A stretch of DNA of 46,074 nucleotides from an uncultured Methylococcaceae bacterium (GTDB lineage Bacteria; Pseudomonadota; Gammaproteobacteria; Methylococcales; Methylomonadaceae). This document shows positions 32,582 to 42,598 of the stretch, in pieces (the stretch's first letter is position 1; each line of letters starts with the position of its first letter). Under the pieces are notes generated by a model, which was not told the origin of the DNA, ran no database searches, and worked only from the letters and a program-made list of their open reading frames with translations. The position numbers were made by a program, and so were the translations under genes. The stretch covers positions 1 to 46,074 of the forward strand of contig CAJAWH010000049.1 in assembly GCA_903945605.1 (NCBI GenBank). Direction: 5' to 3'.

Positions 32582-33205
32582 TTAAAGCAAATCATCCAAA
32601 ACAGTCTTAAACTCGTGGCCTTTGGGCAAGTAATGGGCGTGGATACCCACACTACGCGCAGCTTCGACATGCATCAGCGTGTCATCAATAAACACGGTTT
32701 CTGCTGCTTGCAGGCCATTTTCTTGCAAGACCCTCTCAAAAATGGCCTTATCCGGCTTACGTAAGTTTATTTCGCACGAGTAATACACTTTATTGAAAAA
32801 CGGCTGCAAATTAGCTACGGAATGGTGATCGGCCAACGTTTTCTCAAAAGCACGGATATGGGTGGCATTGGTGTTGCTCAACAAATAAGTGTTGTAGCGT
32901 TGCTTATAGTCCAGCAACTGCTCTAAGCGGTGGGCGGGAAAATCCAGCAACATGGCATTCCATGCCTGCTCCAATGCCTCAATCGGTTGCGGTAAGTGAA
33001 ATTGTGACTTGATGGTGCTAAAAAATGCTTGTTCCGAAATCAACCCCTTGTCAAAATCATCAAACAACGGCGTTTGTGACAATTGGCTAAAAATGCGATC
33101 AAATTGGGCAATGCCCAAAGCCTCGAAAGCACGGTTGGTGCGCGGCATATCCAAATTGATAATGACACCGCCCAAGTCGAAAATGATATTCTTAATCGTC
33201 GCCAT
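32582..33205 (-). CDS. HAD-superfamily hydrolase (YihX-like phosphatase)
   Basis: This is a 207-aa HAD subfamily IA phosphatase. Motif I is IIFDLGGVIINLD (about 6-18), motif II LLSNTNATHIRAF (Ser near 108), motif III Lys near KPDKAIFERV, and motif IV FIDDTLMHVEAA (about 172-183). The sequence resembles YihX/glucose-1-phosphatase-type enzymes. The substrate is unknown. The ATG at 33205 has an AGGAG site; the longer reading adds 27 residues. It stands in a minus-strand pair with the peroxiredoxin gene, separated by 229 bp of repeat-rich spacer. Confidence 0.88.
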   Translation of the reverse strand: MATIKNIIFDLGGVIINLDMPRTNRAFEALGIAQFDRIFSQLSQTPLFDDFDKGLISEQAFFSTIKSQFHLPQPIEALEQAWNAMLLDFPAHRLEQLLDYKQRYNTYLLSNTNATHIRAFEKTLADHHSVANLQPFFNKVYYSCEINLRKPDKAIFERVLQENGLQAAETVFIDDTLMHVEAARSVGIHAHYLPKGHEFKTVLDDLL

Positions 33206-33426
33206 ATAAGCGGCTCCTGTTTGTGTCATAAATGCTGAGGGTTGCCCATCAGAACCGTCGCGCTTGTTTCCGGGCTGTTTCCACAAGGCGGCATTTAATG
33301 CTAAGCTATTCAGTTAAATGGTGGCTACCGTAATTTTTTAGCCCAACGGCAGCATCCACCCCTAGTAATGGCTTAACAGATATTGCACTGTCATGCCGCC
33401 AATACAGTCTAACTATAGAGAAAAAA

Positions 33427-33903
33427 ATGGCAAAAATAAAAACTTTTGAAGGAGTGTTTTCGGCATCCGATGCGAAATTCTGTATTGTCGCCTCACGTTT
33501 CAACAGCTTTATCGTCGAACAGCTCGAAGCGGGCGCGATAGATGCGCTGGTGCGGCATGGTGTGGACAGGGATGACATTCATTTGGTCAAAGCACCGGGC
33601 GCATTTGAATTGCCGCTGGTTGTGCAACGCATTGCCGCCAGTAAAAAATACGCCGCGATTATCGCTGTAGGCGCGGTCATCCGTGGCGGTACACCGCATT
33701 TTGAATATGTGGCGGGCGAATGCGTGAAAGGACTGGCGCAAGTGTCATTGCATCATGACGTACCCGTTAGCTTTGGGGTGTTGACAGTGGACACCATTGA
33801 ACAGGCCATTGAACGCGCGGGCACTAAAGCGGGCAATAAAGGCGCCGAAGCGGCATTATCCGCTATCGAGATGGTCAGCCTGTTCAAAAACTTGGAAATT
33901 TAA
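33427..33903 (+). CDS. ribH: 6,7-dimethyl-8-ribityllumazine synthase
   Basis: RibH is a 158-aa enzyme that condenses the ribityl-aminopyrimidine with dihydroxybutanone phosphate, the penultimate riboflavin step. Typical segments are [52 protein letters not shown] and [16 protein letters not shown]. The catalytic His lies in [10 protein letters not shown]. Its stop overlaps the nusB start (TAATG). The upstream ribD/ribE/ribBA genes found beside ribH in many gammaproteobacteria are absent, and no FMN riboswitch was seen upstream. Confidence 0.96.
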   Translation: MAKIKTFEGVFSASDAKFCIVASRFNSFIVEQLEAGAIDALVRHGVDRDDIHLVKAPGAFELPLVVQRIAASKKYAAIIAVGAVIRGGTPHFEYVAGECVKGLAQVSLHHDVPVSFGVLTVDTIEQAIERAGTKAGNKGAEAALSAIEMVSLFKNLEI

Positions 33904-34340
33904 TGAGCCAGGCCCGCACCAATGCCAGACAAGCGGCTGTCCAAGCGTTGTATCAATGGCAAATGACCGGACAAAACCTCAACCAAATTGAAGTGCAGTT
34001 TCACGAAGAAGACCGCCTACAAGACGCCCAGAAAAATTATTTTGCCGAATTGTTCCACGGTGTGCCGGAACATCTTGAGGCTATCGACGCGGCATTGAGT
34101 GAATTTGTTGACCGACCCGTCGATATGGTTGATCCGGTTGAACGGGCAATTCTACGGCTGAGTGCCTACGAACTATTGTATCGCTTGGATATGCCCTATA
34201 GAGTCATCATTAACGAAGGCATTAACCTTGCCAAATATTTTGGGGCAGACGGCAGCCACCGTTACGTCAATGGCATTTTGGACAAAATCGCCCAAGCCAA
34301 GCGGGCCGTGGAAATTAAAGCGCGCGCTGCCAAACAATAA
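33903..34340 (+). CDS. nusB: transcription antitermination factor NusB
   Basis: NusB is a 145-aa helical protein that binds boxA RNA with S10/NusE during rRNA antitermination. It starts [20 protein letters not shown], and contains DMVDPVERAILRLSAYELLY and RVIINEGINLAKYFG plus DGSHRYVNGILDKIA, all typical. The ATG shares one base with the ribH stop, implying coupling. Confidence 0.96.
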   Translation: MSQARTNARQAAVQALYQWQMTGQNLNQIEVQFHEEDRLQDAQKNYFAELFHGVPEHLEAIDAALSEFVDRPVDMVDPVERAILRLSAYELLYRLDMPYRVIINEGINLAKYFGADGSHRYVNGILDKIAQAKRAVEIKARAAKQ

Positions 34341-34367
34341 CCCCGCCATCAGCCTAACCGATTGCTT

Positions 34368-35312
34368 ATGCCGATTGCAGAATTTGACTTAATCGCAAAA
34401 TATTTCACACGCCCCGCCAAAAACCTTAGCACCCGCCTGGGCGTGGGTGACGATTGTGCATTATTGGCCGTGCCGCAAGGCTATGAACTGGCAATCACCA
34501 CCGACACCATGGTTGAAAACGTACATTTTTTTGCTGGGGCCGATGCAGAAAGCTTGGGGCATAAATTGCTTGCGATCAACTTGAGCGACCTTGCCAGCAT
34601 GGGTGCAAAACCGATTGCCGTCACCTTGGCCTTGACCTTGCCAGACACCAACGAAGCCTGGCTAGCCGCTTTTGCCAAGGGCCTGCTCAGCTTGGCGGCA
34701 CATTATCAAGTCGATTTGATTGGCGGCGACACCACCCGAGGGCCGTTGACACTCACCCTACAGGCATTGGGGCTGATACCCACCGGCAAAGCCCTGAAGC
34801 GGTCTACCGCACAACCGGGCGATTACATTTTTATGACCGGCAACTTAGGCGACGCTGGCTTGGGCCTAAAAATCGCCCAAGGCTACCTTTGTGCCCAACC
34901 CACAGCCGCCGAACAGCGTTTTAACAAACCCTACCCGCAGATTGACGCTGGGCTGGCATTAGTCGGTGCAGCAAACGCGTGCATTGATTTGTCAGACGGA
35001 CTAGCTGGGGATTTGGGGCATATCCTTGCACAAAGCCAAGTAGGCGCTTGCCTGGATTGGCAAGCACTGCCCTTGTCCGCCGCTGTGCAGGCTTATATTG
35101 AAGAGACCGGCGACTGGGCCATGCCTTTAACAGCAGGTGACGATTACGAACTGTGCTTTACCGCCAGCCCCGGACAAGCGGCGGCATTAACGGCAAGCAA
35201 TGCCTTTGCTTGCACCAAGATCGGCATCATTGAATCGGCATTAGGATTGCGGCTAAATAAAGCGGGTCATATCCAGCCCATAACGGTGACAGGCTTTGAA
35301 CATTTTTCTTAA
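34368..35312 (+). CDS. thiL: thiamine-monophosphate kinase
   Basis: ThiL is a 314-aa enzyme that phosphorylates thiamine monophosphate to thiamine diphosphate. Family motifs are MPIAEFDLIAKYF at the start, LGVGDDCALL (about 28-37) for nucleotide/Mg binding, TTDTMVENVHFF, INLSDLASMGAKP and LIGGDTTRGPLTLTLQ. The ATG at 34368 is chosen over the TTG two codons upstream. It is in the common nusB–thiL–pgpA order. Confidence 0.95.
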   Translation: MPIAEFDLIAKYFTRPAKNLSTRLGVGDDCALLAVPQGYELAITTDTMVENVHFFAGADAESLGHKLLAINLSDLASMGAKPIAVTLALTLPDTNEAWLAAFAKGLLSLAAHYQVDLIGGDTTRGPLTLTLQALGLIPTGKALKRSTAQPGDYIFMTGNLGDAGLGLKIAQGYLCAQPTAAEQRFNKPYPQIDAGLALVGAANACIDLSDGLAGDLGHILAQSQVGACLDWQALPLSAAVQAYIEETGDWAMPLTAGDDYELCFTASPGQAAALTASNAFACTKIGIIESALGLRLNKAGHIQPITVTGFEHFS

Positions 35313-35790
35313 GACCGTCGGTAGCAAGCAATTGACACCGCAACAGATTCTGGCAGACCCCGTGTTATTTCTCGCGTTCGGCTTCGGCTCGGGATTGGCC
35401 AAAAAAGCACCAGGCACGTTTGGCACGGTGGCTGGCATCCCCGTATATTTGCTAATGGCGCAAACGGACTTACTGGCCTACAGCGTACTTACCTTACTGG
35501 CACTGCTGGTGGGCGTATGGATTTGCGACAATGCCGCCAAAAAACTGGGCGAACATGATTTTGGCGGCATTGTCTGGGATGAAATCGTCGGCTTGTTCAT
35601 CACCCTATGGGCCGTGCCAGTGACCTGGCAAAATATCGGCTTGGGTTTTGTGTTGTTCCGGTTTTTCGACATCGTCAAGCCTTGGCCCATCAAATGGGTG
35701 GACAGAAAAGTGCAAGGCGGTTTGGGCATTATGCTGGATGATGTGCTGGCAGGCATTTTTGCCGCCTTGCTGTTGGCTGTGATTGCCTAA
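35296..35790 (+). CDS. pgpA: phosphatidylglycerophosphatase A
   Basis: PgpA is an inner-membrane enzyme of about 164 aa that makes phosphatidylglycerol from its phosphate. Signatures are LAFGFGSGLAKKAPGTFGT (about 25-43), then CDNAAKKLGEHDFGGIVWDE (about 76-95), which carries the catalytic acidic residues, and RFFDIVKPWPIKWVD near the end. The start is uncertain. No in-frame ATG precedes the core, so TTG 35296 (17-bp overlap with thiL) is used, with other TTG/GTG codons downstream as alternatives. Confidence 0.9.
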   Translation: MNIFLKTVGSKQLTPQQILADPVLFLAFGFGSGLAKKAPGTFGTVAGIPVYLLMAQTDLLAYSVLTLLALLVGVWICDNAAKKLGEHDFGGIVWDEIVGLFITLWAVPVTWQNIGLGFVLFRFFDIVKPWPIKWVDRKVQGGLGIMLDDVLAGIFAALLLAVIA

Positions 35791-35847
35791 ACTGCCCCAA
35801 TGCCTACACACCGATTGCGGGTCTAAAAATTAAAAAAATTATAAAGA

Positions 35848-35875
35848 TTGCTATTTTTTAAAAAGTCACTATAAT
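35848..35875 (+). promoter_or_regulatory. sigma-70 promoter of the initiator tRNA
   Basis: The -35 is TTGCTA (35848-35853) and the -10 is a perfect TATAAT (35870-35875), with a 16-bp AT-rich spacer. Transcription would start near 35882, just ahead of the tRNA. Confidence 0.75.
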
Positions 35876-35887
35876 CTGTTTATTAAT

Positions 35888-35964
<77 letters not shown>

Positions 35965-35966
35965 GA

Positions 35967-35995
35967 CAAAAAGACCCCTTTATGGGGTTTTTTAA
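35967..35995 (+). terminator. Rho-independent terminator after tRNA-fMet
   Basis: The stem AAAAAGACCCC / GGGGTTTTTT has a short TTTAT loop and a T run. It is close behind the tRNA CCA end. Confidence 0.8.
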
Positions 35996-35998
35996 TTT

Positions 35999-36021
35999 AT
36001 AGGCTTAGGTTTTAAGCCTAT
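35999..36021 (+). promoter_or_regulatory. hairpin in the tRNA–rimP spacer
   Basis: ATAGGCTTA-GGTTT-TAAGCCTAT gives a perfect 9-bp stem without a downstream T run. It could be a processing site or part of the rimP leader. Confidence 0.45.
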
Positions 36022-36036
36022 CTATAAAATTTATGG

Positions 36037-36060
36037 AAGAGCCGTAGGCTCTTTTTTTTT
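36037..36060 (+). terminator. terminator/attenuator hairpin ahead of rimP
   Basis: AAGAGCC-GTA-GGCTCTT is followed by an uninterrupted T run. It lies only 24 bp before the rimP ATG, so it would stop most read-through from the tRNA or act as a leader attenuator. No clear promoter lies between it and rimP. Confidence 0.75.
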
Positions 36061-36083
36061 GTGCGAAAGTAAGCGAGGAAACA

Positions 36084-36584
36084 ATGAAGCAGGCCCCTGA
36101 GCATTTGGTGGCACTAATTGAGCCAATTGTTGAAGGTTTAGGGTACGAATGCGTAGGTATTGAATATAACCCACACCCTAGACATGGATGCTTAAGAATT
36201 TATATTGATAGCACAAACGGCATCACCGTGGATGACTGCACCAAAGTAAGCCATCAAGTTAGCGGCGTATTGGATGTCGAAGACCCTATTATAGACAACT
36301 ATCAACTGGAAATTTCTTCACCTGGAGAAGACCGGCCATTTTTCAAAATTAGCCAATTTGAGCGGTTCATCGGCAGCAAGGTGGCTGTCAACCTATTTAA
36401 ACCCGTCAATGCCAGACGTAAAATCACTGGCCAGATTGTCAAAGTGGAAGGGGAAACCATCACGCTTTTGGAAGCGGAACAAAGTTACGAAGTGCCGTTT
36501 AGTGCCATCAGTAAGGCGCGTTTAGCCCCAGACTTTAGTTTATTCAATAAAAGCATCGAAAAAGGAGCTCGAAATGGCAAATAA
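36084..36584 (+). CDS. rimP: ribosome maturation factor RimP
   Basis: RimP is a 166-aa protein needed for 30S maturation. The conserved start is [20 protein letters not shown], with [20 protein letters not shown] and [16 protein letters not shown] following, which match RimP. A GAGGAAA site precedes the ATG. It overlaps nusA by 11 bp. Confidence 0.95.
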   Translation: MKQAPEHLVALIEPIVEGLGYECVGIEYNPHPRHGCLRIYIDSTNGITVDDCTKVSHQVSGVLDVEDPIIDNYQLEISSPGEDRPFFKISQFERFIGSKVAVNLFKPVNARRKITGQIVKVEGETITLLEAEQSYEVPFSAISKARLAPDFSLFNKSIEKGARNGK

Positions 36585-38088
36585 AGAAATTTTGTTGGTG
36601 GTGGATGTTTTTTCCAACGAGAAAGAAATTGATAAAGAAGTCGTATTTCAAGCCATAGAGTCTGCACTGGAAGCAGCCACCGTAAAACGCCACGCCCAGC
36701 CGATCAAGGCGCGTGTCCATATTGACCGGAAAACAGGCGATTATGCCACTTTTCGGCAATGGGACGTGGTGGACACCAACCCGTCTTGGGATGGCGACGT
36801 AGAATTCCCGACCACACAAGTGTTATTGGAAGTGGCCCAGCTTGACGACCCAAACATACAAATCGGTGACGTGGTTGAAGAACCCATCGATTCCGTCGAA
36901 TTTGGGCGTATTGCCGCGCAACATGCCAAGCAGGCCATTATCCATAAAGTGCGCGAAGCCGAACGTAAAAAAATCGTTGATGCCTATTATCCCCGCATCG
37001 GCGAGCTGGTCACCGGCATTGTCAAACGGATTGAAAAAGGCAGTTTATTTTTGGACTTGGGCGGGCATGTCGAAGCGTTTATCGCCAAAGAAGACATGAT
37101 ACCGCGCGAATCCATCCGTATTGGTGACCGGGTGCGCGGCTATCTTAAAGACGTGCGCTTGGAAATACGCGGCCCGCAATTGTTTGTCAGCCGGACAGCG
37201 CACGAACTGCTGATCGCCCTATTCCGGCTGGAAGTGCCTGAAATTGGTGAAGGCCAGATAGAAATCATGGGGGCGGCGCGTGATCCGGGTTCCAGAGCCA
37301 AGCTGGCCGTCAAAAGCAATGATCCACGCCTGGACCCTGTTGGCGCTTGCGTCGGGATGCGCGGCTCTAGAGTGCAATCAGTCACCAATGAATTGGCGGG
37401 CGAACGGGTTGACATCATATTATGGAATCACAGTGAAGCGCAGTTTGTCATCAACGCCATGTCGCCTGCTGAAATCCAATCGATTATCGTCGATGAAGAC
37501 AAACACAGCATGGACTTGGCGGTGGCTTCTGAAAACTTATCGCAAGCCATTGGCAGGGGTGGCCAAAACGTACGGCTGGCTTCGCAACTGACGGGTTGGG
37601 AACTGAATGTCATAGACGCTTCCAAAGCATCACTCAATAGCGAAGCGGAAGACCAAAAAACCATCCAGATGTTCATTGACCAACTGGATATTGACGAAGA
37701 AATTGCCACCATCCTTGTGGAAGTCGGATTCAATGCTGTTGAGGAGCTGGCTTATGTGCCGGTCAGCGAAATGCTGGACATAGAAGGCTTTGATGAAGAG
37801 CTGGTCAACGAGCTGAGAAGCCGCGCCAAAGATGCTTTGTTGATTAGCGCGATTGCTGCAGAAGAAAAAATTGAAACGACACAACCCGCACAGGATTTAT
37901 TGGCAATGGAAGGCATGGATACCGATTTGGCCCATGCCTTGGCTAGCCAAGGCATAGTAACGATGGATGATTTGGCAGAACAATCGGTGGATGACTTATT
38001 GGATTTCGCGGGTGTTGATGAAGAACGGGCGGCAAAGTTGATAATGAAGGCTCGTGAGCCTTGGTTTGCTGAAATTCAGGGCGAGTAA
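36574..38088 (+). CDS. nusA: transcription termination/antitermination factor NusA
   Basis: NusA is a 504-aa RNA polymerase-binding factor. Domains are the N-terminal polymerase-binding region (1-130), S1 (about 135-200, [22 protein letters not shown]), KH1/KH2 (about 230-345, with [18 protein letters not shown] and [17 protein letters not shown]), then two C-terminal acidic helical repeats (about 365-500). The length matches the long proteobacterial form. An AAGGAG site inside rimP sets the start. Confidence 0.97.
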   Translation: MANKEILLVVDVFSNEKEIDKEVVFQAIESALEAATVKRHAQPIKARVHIDRKTGDYATFRQWDVVDTNPSWDGDVEFPTTQVLLEVAQLDDPNIQIGDVVEEPIDSVEFGRIAAQHAKQAIIHKVREAERKKIVDAYYPRIGELVTGIVKRIEKGSLFLDLGGHVEAFIAKEDMIPRESIRIGDRVRGYLKDVRLEIRGPQLFVSRTAHELLIALFRLEVPEIGEGQIEIMGAARDPGSRAKLAVKSNDPRLDPVGACVGMRGSRVQSVTNELAGERVDIILWNHSEAQFVINAMSPAEIQSIIVDEDKHSMDLAVASENLSQAIGRGGQNVRLASQLTGWELNVIDASKASLNSEAEDQKTIQMFIDQLDIDEEIATILVEVGFNAVEELAYVPVSEMLDIEGFDEELVNELRSRAKDALLISAIAAEEKIETTQPAQDLLAMEGMDTDLAHALASQGIVTMDDLAEQSVDDLLDFAGVDEERAAKLIMKAREPWFAEIQGE

Positions 38089-38104
38089 GATAAAGGGCGG
38101 TATT

Positions 38105-40813
38105 ATGAGCGACAAAACAGTACGGCAATTGGCGGAAGTGGTAAAAATCCCACTGGATCGGCTATTGGAGCAATTAAAGGAAGCGGGCTTATCGGCAACA
38201 TCACCCGATGATACGATTAGTGAAGACGAGAAAATGCTGTTGCTCAGCCATTTGCGTAAGCGTCATGGCAAAAGCGACAGTGATGCCAATAGTGCGCCTA
38301 AACGGGTGACATTGGAACGCCGCAAAGTCATGGAAATCAAACAAGCCAGCGTGCCGGGCAGCAGCACCAAAACCATCAGTGTTGAGGTGCGGAAAAAGAA
38401 AACCTACATCAAGCGGCCACAGGAAGTGCCGCCCCAGCCAAAACCAGCAGCTGTTGAGCCGATTGTGGAAACAGTTTCCATGCCTACCGTTCCGCCTGTC
38501 GTTGTCACTGCCGAACTTGTCGCGCCGGTTGCCACAGACGTGCCGGTAACGGAGGCCGTGGCGGTGCAAGCACCGGAAGTGCCTGTTGAAGTGGTGCTGG
38601 CAAGCCAAACGGAAGCCCCGCCCAAACAACCTGAAACTGCCTCCTCCGTGACAAAAAAGGTGCCAGTTGCCAATAAAGGGCCGGTCGCCAATGAGCCTAA
38701 TGACCCTGATTTTGAGGCGGAAGACAAATTCGCCACCGTAAAGGTGAAAGAAGAAAAAAAGGTCAAGCAGGACAAACCTGTCAAACTGAATAAAGAAGCG
38801 GAAGAAGCCAAAAAGAAACAGGAAGAGAAAGAGCGCCGCCTTGAAGAATCCATCAAGCGTAATGCCGAAAAAGTCCGGCAATTGGCAGAAGCCAAAAAGG
38901 ACGGCCAATTCCGTAAAAAACAAGAAGAGGGTGCCATCAAACCGTCACCTAAAGACAACAAAAGGAACAAAAAGAAAGGCGGTAAGCAACACCACCACAA
39001 AGCCGACGTACAAAACGATAGCCGCCACCAGTTCGAAATGCCTGTGGCCCCCATTGTTTATGACGTGACCGTTCCTGAGCATGTCATTGTCTCGGATTTG
39101 GCCCAAAAAATGAATGTCAAGGCCGCCTTGGTCATCAAACATTTAATGAAACTGGGTATTATGGCGACCATCAACCAAAGCATTGACCAAGACACCGCGG
39201 TCATATTGGTGGAAGAAATGGGCCACAAAGCCATCATGCAAAGTGATGATGACCTTGAAAAAGAAATGCTGGCTGAAGTGCTGCAAGAAGACAACCGCGT
39301 GGCCAAACCAAGAGCCCCCATTGTCACCATCATGGGCCATGTTGACCACGGTAAAACTTCGCTGCTCGACTACATCCGTAAAACCCGCGTGGCCGCTGGC
39401 GAAGCGGGTGGCATTACCCAGCATATTGGCGCTTACCAAGTGAAGACAGACCACGGTGCGGTCACTTTCCTTGACACACCGGGCCATGCTGCGTTTACCG
39501 CAATGCGTGCCCGTGGCGCCGATGTCACCGACGTGGTCATTGTGGTGGTTGCCGCCGATGACGGGGTGATGCCACAAACCAAAGAAGCCGTTGAACACGC
39601 AAGGGCGGCTAACGTGCCGATCATCGTTGCGATGAACAAAATTGACAAGCCAGAAGCCAATCCGGACAAAGTCATGCAAGAGCTGTCCGCCATCAATGTA
39701 TTGGCGGAAGAGTGGGGTGGCGATGTACAGTTCCTGAAAATTTCCGCAAAAACCGGCCAAGGCATCGACGAATTGATTGAAGCCCTGATCGTGCAAACAG
39801 AAATTTTGGAATTGACCGCACCGATTGAAGGCGCTGCATCAGGTATTGTCATCGAATCCCGATTGGACAAAGGCCGTGGTGCGGTGGCAACAGTGCTGAT
39901 CCAAAAAGGCACGTTAGAAAACGGACAAATGATACTGTGCGGGCATGAATATGGTCGTGTCCGTGCCATGTTCAACGAAAATGGCAAAACCATTAAAGAA
40001 GCCGGCCCCTCGGTGCCGGTGGAAATTCTTGGCCTGTCCGGCACACCGAACGCTGGTGATGAATTTTTGGTGGTGCAAAACGAGCGCGTTGCCAAAGAAT
40101 TGGCAAAACACCGTGAAGACCGTAAAAAATCCACCCGCCATGCGGCCCAACAAGCCTCCAAATTGGATGAAGTGTTCTCCAGAATGGCATCCGGCGAAAT
40201 TGCCAGCGTCAATTTGGTCATTAAAACCGACGTGCAAGGCAGTCTTGAAGCATTGCGCGGCTCATTGGTCGCCTTATCCAACGACGAAGTTGAAGTTAAA
40301 GTCATCTTTGGTGGTGTTGGCGGCATTAATGAAGGCGACGCCAACTTGGCGCTGGCTTCTGGTGCCATTTTGATGGGCTTTAACGTGCGGGCCGATGCCA
40401 CCGCCAGAAAACTGATCGAAGAAAAAGGCATTGACCTGCATTATTACAGCGTCATTTACGATGCCATTGACGAGGTCAAAAAATCCATCAGTGGCATGTT
40501 GGCACCGGAAATCAAAGAGCAAATTGTCGGCCTTGCCGAAGTGCGTGATGTGTTCCGTTCACCCAAATTTGGTGCCATTGCCGGTTGTATGGTGGTGGAA
40601 GGCTTTGTTAAGAAAAATCTGCCGATCCGCGTGTTACGCGACAACGTGGTCATTTATGAAGGCCAGTTGGAATCTTTACGCCGCTACAAAGACGATGCCA
40701 GCGAAGTCAAAATGGGCATGGAATGCGGCATCGGCGTGAAAAACTACAACGACGTGCAAACCGGTGATCAGATTGAAGTCTTTGAACGCACAGAAGTAAG
40801 ACGGGTGTTGTAA
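38105..40813 (+). CDS. infB: translation initiation factor IF-2
   Basis: IF-2 is a 902-aa GTPase that places fMet-tRNA on the 30S subunit. An IF2_N domain (1-55) is followed by a long Pro/Val/Lys/Glu-rich linker (to about 320). The G domain has [14 protein letters not shown] (G1), DTPGHAAF (G3) and NKIDKPEAN (G4). Domains II, III and the C-terminal fMet-tRNA-binding domain follow. ATG 38105 is preferred over an earlier one at 38054 inside nusA; it has a GGGCGG site. Confidence 0.97.
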   Translation: MSDKTVRQLAEVVKIPLDRLLEQLKEAGLSATSPDDTISEDEKMLLLSHLRKRHGKSDSDANSAPKRVTLERRKVMEIKQASVPGSSTKTISVEVRKKKTYIKRPQEVPPQPKPAAVEPIVETVSMPTVPPVVVTAELVAPVATDVPVTEAVAVQAPEVPVEVVLASQTEAPPKQPETASSVTKKVPVANKGPVANEPNDPDFEAEDKFATVKVKEEKKVKQDKPVKLNKEAEEAKKKQEEKERRLEESIKRNAEKVRQLAEAKKDGQFRKKQEEGAIKPSPKDNKRNKKKGGKQHHHKADVQNDSRHQFEMPVAPIVYDVTVPEHVIVSDLAQKMNVKAALVIKHLMKLGIMATINQSIDQDTAVILVEEMGHKAIMQSDDDLEKEMLAEVLQEDNRVAKPRAPIVTIMGHVDHGKTSLLDYIRKTRVAAGEAGGITQHIGAYQVKTDHGAVTFLDTPGHAAFTAMRARGADVTDVVIVVVAADDGVMPQTKEAVEHARAANVPIIVAMNKIDKPEANPDKVMQELSAINVLAEEWGGDVQFLKISAKTGQGIDELIEALIVQTEILELTAPIEGAASGIVIESRLDKGRGAVATVLIQKGTLENGQMILCGHEYGRVRAMFNENGKTIKEAGPSVPVEILGLSGTPNAGDEFLVVQNERVAKELAKHREDRKKSTRHAAQQASKLDEVFSRMASGEIASVNLVIKTDVQGSLEALRGSLVALSNDEVEVKVIFGGVGGINEGDANLALASGAILMGFNVRADATARKLIEEKGIDLHYYSVIYDAIDEVKKSISGMLAPEIKEQIVGLAEVRDVFRSPKFGAIAGCMVVEGFVKKNLPIRVLRDNVVIYEGQLESLRRYKDDASEVKMGMECGIGVKNYNDVQTGDQIEVFERTEVRRVL

Positions 40814-40818
40814 GCATT

Positions 40819-41181
40819 ATGCCAAAAGAGTTTGGGCGTAATGCCCGTGTGTCTTCGCAGATGCAAAAAGAATTGTCGTTCATCATGCAACGCGAAGTGG
40901 ACGATAGCCGCTTGGGCTTTGTCACCATCAATGAAGTGGCGGTCAGCAAAGATTTGGCAGTGGCAAAAATTTATGTCACCGTACTCAATGAGGACGAAAC
41001 CGGCAAACGCGCCAATGTTAAGGTGCTGAATGAATTGGCACCGGTCATCCGCCATTTATTGGCGAAACGGATGCGTTTGCGCCATATCTCCGAACTACGC
41101 TTTTATTATGACGATTCTTTCGATACTGGGATGCGCGTGGCGGAATTGTTGAGTGGTGTTGATAAGCCTCATGAGAATTAA
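40819..41181 (+). CDS. rbfA: ribosome-binding factor A
   Basis: RbfA is a 120-aa KH-like cold-response factor for 16S rRNA 5'-end maturation. Typical stretches are RVSSQMQKELSFIMQREVDD, AKIYVTVLNEDE and LRHISELRFYYDDSFDTGMR. It is located between infB and truB, as expected. Confidence 0.95.
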   Translation: MPKEFGRNARVSSQMQKELSFIMQREVDDSRLGFVTINEVAVSKDLAVAKIYVTVLNEDETGKRANVKVLNELAPVIRHLLAKRMRLRHISELRFYYDDSFDTGMRVAELLSGVDKPHEN

Positions 41182-41184
41182 ACA

Positions 41185-42105
41185 GTGGGCAAACGCAAGT
41201 CCGGCCTTAACATCCACGGCATTATATTGCTTGATAAACGCTTAGGGGTGTCGTCCAACAAAGCGTTGCAAGAAGTGCGGCATTTGTTCAACGCCAACAA
41301 AGCGGGCCATACGGGCGCTTTAGACCCGTTGGCAACCGGCTTATTGCCGCTGTGCTTTGGTGAAGCGACCAAAGTATCGGGGCTGATGTTGGATGATGAC
41401 AAACGCTATCATGTGACGGTGCGCCTAGGCATTATGACCGACACGGGCGATGCAGAGGGTGCGGTTATTAAAACCCTGCCCGTACCGGCCTTGTCGCCTG
41501 AACAAATCAATGGCTGTTTGCAAGCCTTTATAGGCGAGACCGAACAAGTCCCCCCTATGTATTCAGCACTGAAACATAATGGCAAAAAATTATACGAATT
41601 GGCCCGGGCAGGCGAAACCATAGAGCGTGCGCCCCGCCGCATTGTTATTAGCCAATTGCTTATGCTGGCTTTTAATGACGGGCAACTGGACTTGGATGTG
41701 CACTGTTCAAAAGGCACCTATATCCGCTCGCTGGCGGAAGATGTGGGGCACGCCTTGGGCACATGCGCCACCGTGACCGCATTAAGACGTGTGCAGGCGG
41801 GGCAATTTAGCCTGCAAGAAGCCTACACACTGGAACAATTGCAGGCTATGGACTCCGCCACACTAAACAACTGCTTGTTGCCTGTCGATAGCCCCCTACA
41901 AAAATTACCGGCCGTGCATTTGCCGGACGGGGCAGCGGCCAGCATTAGATATGGGCAAACCATCCTACTGGAGGCATGGGACAAAAACACCTTGGGCAGC
42001 CACCGCATTTACCACCATGCCGATTTTTTGGGTTTGGGGGAAATGTCAATGGATGGTAAACTAGCCCCTAAAAAATTGTTCAATATGAACAACGAACAGC
42101 GTTAA
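41185..42105 (+). CDS. truB: tRNA pseudouridine-55 synthase
   Basis: TruB is a 306-aa enzyme that makes pseudouridine 55 in tRNA T loops. The catalytic Asp47 lies in HTGALDPLATGLLP. IHGIILLDKRLGVSSN (start) and SKGTYIRSLAEDVGHALG (about 173-190) are other family motifs. It starts at a GTG three bases after rbfA. Confidence 0.95.
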   Translation: MGKRKSGLNIHGIILLDKRLGVSSNKALQEVRHLFNANKAGHTGALDPLATGLLPLCFGEATKVSGLMLDDDKRYHVTVRLGIMTDTGDAEGAVIKTLPVPALSPEQINGCLQAFIGETEQVPPMYSALKHNGKKLYELARAGETIERAPRRIVISQLLMLAFNDGQLDLDVHCSKGTYIRSLAEDVGHALGTCATVTALRRVQAGQFSLQEAYTLEQLQAMDSATLNNCLLPVDSPLQKLPAVHLPDGAAASIRYGQTILLEAWDKNTLGSHRIYHHADFLGLGEMSMDGKLAPKKLFNMNNEQR

Positions 42106-42226
42106 CACACAAAACCGACGCCTGTTCAATAAAACCTCTAGGGCTGCACCCTATCGCGGCAATAGAGCCTAACCAAACCGAATTTATCGGTTGTATTTTA
42201 AAATTTAATCTTTATAGGGATTATCA

Positions 42227-42496
42227 ATGCCATTTACCGCAGAACAAAAAAGAACCGTTGTTGAAGCCTATCGCCTGACCGAAACCGACACCGGCTCACC
42301 TGAAGTGCAAGTTGCCTTGCTGACCGCACATATCCTTCATTTGACACCGCATTTTGCCGCCCACAAAAAAGACAACCATTCCCGTCGCGGCTTGCTGCGC
42401 ATGGTCAACCAACGCCGCAAACTGCTTGATTATCTGAAGAACAAAGATATCGCCCGCTACCGTTCATTGATCGAACGGTTAGGTTTACGTAAATAA
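42227..42496 (+). CDS. rpsO: 30S ribosomal protein S15
   Basis: RpsO is an 89-aa protein of normal length. The family stretches [40 protein letters not shown] and [12 protein letters not shown] are visible. It lies in the truB–rpsO–pnp order, with an AGGGA site before the ATG. Confidence 0.97.
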   Translation: MPFTAEQKRTVVEAYRLTETDTGSPEVQVALLTAHILHLTPHFAAHKKDNHSRRGLLRMVNQRRKLLDYLKNKDIARYRSLIERLGLRK

Positions 42497-42505
42497 CAAC
42501 CATCA

Positions 42506-42532
42506 AGAAACGGCACTGCATGTGTCGTTTCT
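42506..42532 (+). promoter_or_regulatory. hairpin between rpsO and pnp
   Basis: AGAAACGGCAC / GTGTCGTTTCT forms an 11-bp stem (one G-U pair) with a 5-nt loop and only a weak T-rich tail. In E. coli this spacer holds a leaky terminator and an RNase III site for pnp autocontrol; a similar role is likely here. Confidence 0.55.
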
Positions 42533-42598
42533 GCCTTTCAGGCCTTACCCAACGGGCTTTCCCTTTTTAAATCACCTCTACGTAAAGGAATCTTTATA

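Noticed and set aside
33290-33426. Possible FMN riboswitch before ribH
   Set aside because: The conserved RFN-element phrases are absent and the spacer is too short and AT-rich.
38201-38923. Long minus-strand reading frames opposite infB
   Set aside because: Low-complexity Phe/His/Arg-rich antisense of the infB linker; no start signals or family match.
42139-42153. TAGGG-CTGCA-CCCTA hairpin after truB
   Set aside because: Only a 5-bp stem without a T run; not convincing as a terminator.
42198-42220. Sigma-70-like hexamers TTGTAT/TATAGG ahead of rpsO
   Set aside because: Transcription would begin almost at the ATG and skip the ribosome binding site.
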